This document shows, in pieces, positions 6,141-8,053 of a DNA stretch of 8,053 nucleotides (position 1 is the stretch's first letter; each line of letters begins with the position of its first letter). The position numbers and the translations under genes were made by a program. The stretch spans positions 1-8,053 of the forward strand of contig CADCUZ010000109.1 in NCBI GenBank assembly GCA_902806015.1, given 5' to 3'. Source of the DNA: an uncultured Rubrobacteraceae bacterium (GTDB lineage Bacteria; Actinomycetota; Rubrobacteria; Rubrobacterales; Rubrobacteraceae). A model generated the notes under the pieces. The model had not been told where the DNA came from. It did not search any database and worked only from the letters and a program-made list of their open reading frames with translations.

Positions 6141-6172
6141 AACCTACCGGGGCGAGGACCCCGAAGGAGGTT
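6141..6172 (+). promoter_or_regulatory. Hairpin covering the cbtB ribosome site, riboswitch expression platform
   Basis: AACCT (6141-6145) can pair with AGGTT (6168-6172), and CGGGG (6148-6152) with CCCCG (6159-6163), around a CGAGGA loop, with a small internal loop between. The outer helix takes up most of the ribosome site AAGGAGG (6164-6170). No T run follows. This points to control of translation initiation rather than of termination. That B12 binding favours this fold is inference. Confidence 0.55.
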
Positions 6173-6176
6173 CGTG

Positions 6177-6392
6177 ATGGAGGGAAACCCTCTCAAGCGG
6201 CGCATCTCTGTGGGAGGGATGCCCCTGTGGAGCTGGCTGGTGATGGCGCTCCTGCTGGTGATGCTCTTCGCCCTTCTCTCCGCCAGCGGGGCGCTGCTTG
6301 CACCCTTGCTCGGGCAGGCGGCCGGGGCCGCCGATTACCTGCACGAGTTCGCCCACGACGGGCGCCACCTGCTCGCCGTTCCCTGCCACTAG
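6177..6392 (+). CDS. cbtB: Cobalt transporter subunit CbtB
   Basis: A 71-residue membrane protein with one helix at about residues 18-43 and a C-terminal metal-ligand tail: His56, His60 and His64 spaced four apart (LHEFAHDGRHLL), ending AVPCH with Cys70 and His71. Length, single helix and the terminal His-rich motif are those of CbtB, the small partner of CbtA in cobalamin-regulated cobalt uptake. The family role is predicted from its riboswitch and gene context more than from direct assays. I prefer ATG 6177 over GTG 6174 because AAGGAGG (6164-6170) is then 6 bases away rather than 3. The gene follows a cobalamin riboswitch and is followed 12 bases later by cbtA. No defect is seen. Confidence 0.9.
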   Translation: MEGNPLKRRISVGGMPLWSWLVMALLLVMLFALLSASGALLAPLLGQAAGAADYLHEFAHDGRHLLAVPCH

Positions 6393-6404
6393 GGGTTCGG
6401 GGAA

Positions 6405-7106
6405 ATGTTTGCCTCGTACCTGCGCCGGGGTCTGGGCGCCGGCTTGCTGGCGGGTATTCTCGCGGGGCTTTTCGCGTTCTTCGTCGGGGAGCCCTCCCTC
6501 GAGGGAGCCATCGGGCTCGAGGAGGCAGCCGCCGGCGGTGCGCACGAAGAGGAGATCCTCAGCCGCTCGACCCAGAAGGTAGGACTCTTTTTTGCCACCG
6601 GGCTCTCGGGATCGTTCGTCGGGGGGTTGTTCGGGCTGACGTTCGCCTACTTCCGCGGTCGCCTGGCATCCGACAGTGATTGGAACCGTAGCCTCTCCCT
6701 GGCGGCGGTCTTTGCCGGGTCGGTCCTGATACCCTTTCTAAAGTACCCGGCCAACCCTCCAACCGTCGGGGACCCCGCCACCATCGGGGCCCGTACCGCC
6801 GCCTACCTCGCGACGGTCGCGCTTTCCCTGCTCGCGATCCTGGCGGCCTGGTGCGCGTCTAGACTGCTCCGGAGACGAGGGGTGAGCCCTCCCGTGCGCC
6901 AGGCGGCGGTGGGGGCGGGGCTCCTGGTTGCCGTGGCGGGGCTGTTCGTGGGTCTCCCGGCCGCCGCGGACCCCGGGGAGTTCCCGGCCGGGCTGCTGTG
7001 GAACTTCCGGCTTTCGTCGTTGGGCACCCAGGTCGTATTGTGGACGGGGCTCGGGCCCGTCTTCGACGCGCTCTGCGAGCGGGCAAACCGTAAGCAGCCG
7101 CTCTGA
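6405..7106 (+). CDS. cbtA: Cobalt transporter subunit CbtA
   Basis: A 233-residue integral membrane protein with about five to six helices, the usual length for CbtA. Helix 1 (about 8-27) is followed by GEPSLEGAIGLEE, a conserved loop of the family. Helix 2 lies in GLFFATGLSGSFVGGLFGL. The signature IPFLKYPANPPTVGDPATIG sits at the end of helix 3. Further helices are at AAYLATVALSLLAILAAW and VGAGLLVAVAGLFVGL. The end (WNFRLSSLGTQVVLWTGLG) is a last conserved helix region. With CbtB it is predicted to carry cobalt into the cell for B12 synthesis. The start is ATG with GGGGAA directly before it, 12 bases behind cbtB, so the two are co-transcribed and share the riboswitch. The gene is intact. 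Confidence 0.92.
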   Translation: MFASYLRRGLGAGLLAGILAGLFAFFVGEPSLEGAIGLEEAAAGGAHEEEILSRSTQKVGLFFATGLSGSFVGGLFGLTFAYFRGRLASDSDWNRSLSLAAVFAGSVLIPFLKYPANPPTVGDPATIGARTAAYLATVALSLLAILAAWCASRLLRRRGVSPPVRQAAVGAGLLVAVAGLFVGLPAAADPGEFPAGLLWNFRLSSLGTQVVLWTGLGPVFDALCERANRKQPL

Positions 7107-7144
7107 CCTTATAAGGAGACCGTGCGGCTTCCCGAACGCCGCGC
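7107..7144. terminator. Hairpin between convergent cbtA and mntR-like genes, possible bidirectional terminator
   Basis: GTGCGGC (7122-7128) pairs with GCCGCGC (7138-7144) around a 9-base loop, in the 48-base gap between two genes that face each other. There is no T run. Immediately after the cbtA stop, CCTTATAAGG (7107-7116) is a perfect 10-bp palindrome of unknown role. Confidence 0.35.
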
Positions 7145-7154
7145 GATCGCCTGC

Positions 7155-7832
7155 CTACAAGCCTCGGACCAAAACCGAAGCCGCCAATACGCCCCCCAGC
7201 GCGTGGGAAACCCCGTCTTCGTCCTCGACGGTGACGACGCCGTCGAGGGCGCGGACTTCCTCCACTCTTAGCATCCGACCGGGTACGAGCCCGCGATCTT
7301 GCAGGTAGGCCAAGGCGGGCGCGTCCTCGCGGCAAACCCGCAAGATGCGGACGCGATCGCCGACCGAGGCCCCGCTCAAGGGACGGGAGTCTTCCCGCGC
7401 CAGGGCGCCGTCGGCCCCGGGGATGGGAGCCCCGTGGGGGTCGCGATCGGGATGCCCCAGAAGCTGCGCCACGCGCTCGGTGAAGTTGTCGGAGACAGCG
7501 TGCTCGAGCCGCTCGGCCTCCTCGTGCACCTCCTCCCACGGGTACCCGAGGTGCTCGAGCAGGAACGTCTCGATCAGCCGGTGGCGCCGCACCAGCCTGA
7601 GGGCCTCCGCGCGCCCCTCCTCGGTGAGCGAGGCCCCGCGGTAGCGTTCGTATTCGACGAAGCCCAGCTCCTGCAACCGCCTGAGCATTTCGGTGACGGA
7701 AGCCGAAGAGACCGAAAGCCGCGAAGAGAGGTCCTTGGGCGAGGCGACGCCGGGCCCGGCGAGCCCCCACACGGCCTTCAGGTAGTCGCCTACCGAGGAA
7801 GAGAGGGGCTGAGACATCGTGGGTTCGACCAT
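7155..7832 (-). CDS. mntR: DtxR-family metal-dependent repressor, MntR/SirR type
   Basis: A complete 225-residue regulator: winged helix-turn-helix (about 8-75), dimerisation and metal-binding domain (about 76-145, including RHRLIETFLLEHLGY and HEEAERLEHAVSD), and a C-terminal FeoA/SH3-like domain (about 155-225). Ligand positions by comparison with DtxR and MntR: His84, Glu88, His103, Glu107, Glu110, His111, with Asp16 at the N-terminal site. Glu107 replaces the Cys102 of iron-sensing DtxR, and Asp16 replaces its Met10, as in Mn-sensing MntR. GHPDRDPHGAPIPGADG matches mycobacterial MntR (Rv2788-like) closely. The protein would bind operators when loaded with Mn2+. ATG 7832 and ATG 7817 (MSQPL) are both possible; neither has a strong ribosome site. 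The gene is convergent with cbtA and divergent from the gene at 7946. It appears intact. Mn specificity is inferred from residues. Confidence 0.85.
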   Translation of the reverse strand: MVEPTMSQPLSSSVGDYLKAVWGLAGPGVASPKDLSSRLSVSSASVTEMLRRLQELGFVEYERYRGASLTEEGRAEALRLVRRHRLIETFLLEHLGYPWEEVHEEAERLEHAVSDNFTERVAQLLGHPDRDPHGAPIPGADGALAREDSRPLSGASVGDRVRILRVCREDAPALAYLQDRGLVPGRMLRVEEVRALDGVVTVEDEDGVSHALGGVLAASVLVRGL

Positions 7833-7945
7833 CCCGCGAGGATTCTAGCAGAACGACCCTCCCGGTAAGACGCGCACCGCCTTGACTTTTGGGTACCCTA
7901 TATTGTATTTTAGGCGAACCTAGAAAATCTTTAAGGGGAGCTTGT
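7833..7945. promoter_or_regulatory. Divergent regulatory region between the mntR-like gene and the membrane-protein gene
   Basis: On the minus strand TAGAAT (complement of 7842-7847) is a good -10 box only 9 bases from ATG 7832, with a poor -35 (TCTTAC, complement of 7865-7870), so the regulator mRNA would be leaderless or nearly so. On the plus strand TTGACT (7882-7887) and TATTTT (7906-7911) are 18 bases apart and form a good promoter for the gene at 7946. GGGTACCC (7891-7898) is an 8-bp palindrome in the spacer. Confidence 0.6.
7905..7923 (+). promoter_or_regulatory. DtxR/IdeR-like operator overlapping the -10 box
   Basis: Against the consensus TTAGGTTAGGCTAACCTAA, as I remember it for IdeR/DtxR, 14 of 19 bases agree. 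The right-hand 14 bases (TTAGGCGAACCTAG) agree at 12. It is also the centre of a wider imperfect inverted repeat, TATTTTAGG and CCTAGAAAA around CGAA (7906-7927). It covers the -10 box and the expected start of transcription, which suits repression of the gene at 7946 by the adjacent regulator. Confidence 0.55.
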
Positions 7946-8053
7946 ATGAAGCGGTCGAGAGAGGCCTTGTGGGTGGCGGCGGTTCTGTCGGTCGTCGCCG
8001 CGTTGGCGCACTTGTGGGCGATGCCGGAGCACTTTGCGGAGTGGTGGGGTTAC
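7946..8053 (+). CDS. Small membrane protein, N-terminal part, cut by the window edge
   Basis: Thirty-six codons from ATG 7946 remain open at the right edge. AAGGGGAG (7933-7940) is a strong ribosome site 5 bases upstream. After a charged start (MKRSRE) comes a transmembrane helix (about residues 7-25, LWVAAVLSVVAALAHLWAM), then PEHFAEWWGY, which looks like the first turn of a loop before a further helix. I recall uncharacterised actinobacterial multi-helix proteins with a similar H-x-MPEHFxEWWGYG segment, but no function is known to me. The promoter overlaps a DtxR-like box, so metal-dependent repression is likely. His22 and His28 could matter for metal, but that is speculation. Confidence 0.75.
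   Translation, partial: MKRSREALWVAAVLSVVAALAHLWAMPEHFAEWWGY

Noticed and set aside
6859..7770. A 303-codon open frame on the minus strand spanning the cbtA end and mntR.
   Set aside because: It is out of frame with the complete DtxR-family protein on the same strand and has a low-complexity Arg/Ala/Pro composition.
7299..7868. A 189-codon plus-strand frame opposite the regulator.
   Set aside because: It is the antisense shadow of the DtxR-family gene, with no motifs and no ribosome site.
1..8053. Searched by eye for CRISPR repeats, tRNA or rRNA genes, insertion-sequence ends and transposase motifs around the decayed region.
   Set aside because: No regularly spaced repeats, tRNA-like folds, paired terminal repeats or transposase motifs were seen, so the decay has no visible mobile-element cause in this window.

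Overview
The window is high-GC bacterial DNA with actinobacterial gene content: a CadC/CmtR-like metal sensor, a cbtB-cbtA pair behind a cobalamin riboswitch, and an MntR/SirR-type DtxR regulator close to mycobacterial forms. I infer a deep-branching actinobacterium such as Rubrobacter. The genus is a guess from protein style, not proof.

Left part (1-2565): the first 127 codons of a classical short-chain dehydrogenase run off the left edge on the minus strand. Opposite it is an intact two-gene operon: an aldo/keto reductase (708-1640) and, 10 bases later, an NAD-dependent epimerase/dehydratase of the extended SDR type (1651-2565).

Middle part (about 2780-5980): a metal-handling cluster that looks broken. 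A CadC-like ArsR-family sensor domain lacks an ordinary start codon (ATA at the expected place) and reads without a stop into a Zn/Cd/Pb P1B-type ATPase. The ATPase is broken by two frameshifts, near 3340 and near 4150. The second lies at a perfect 42-bp palindrome inside the coding sequence. Next comes a cation-diffusion-facilitator gene with an in-frame TAG and no C-terminal half. After that is a short remnant of an NRAMP (MntH) manganese transporter with its own stop codon, and possibly a scrap of another membrane protein. Flanking genes show no such lesions, so local decay is more likely than general sequencing error, but an assembly or read error has to be excluded.

Right part (about 5939-8053): an intact regulated unit. 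A promoter fits just ahead of a cobalamin riboswitch, followed by a hairpin that covers the Shine-Dalgarno sequence of cbtB. cbtB and cbtA encode a predicted cobalt uptake system, so B12 status would control cobalt entry. Convergent to it is a complete MntR-like regulator. Divergent from the regulator, across a 113-base region, starts a small membrane protein cut by the right edge. Its promoter overlaps a DtxR/IdeR-like box, so the regulator probably represses this neighbour. The mntH that such a regulator would usually control survives here only as a fragment.
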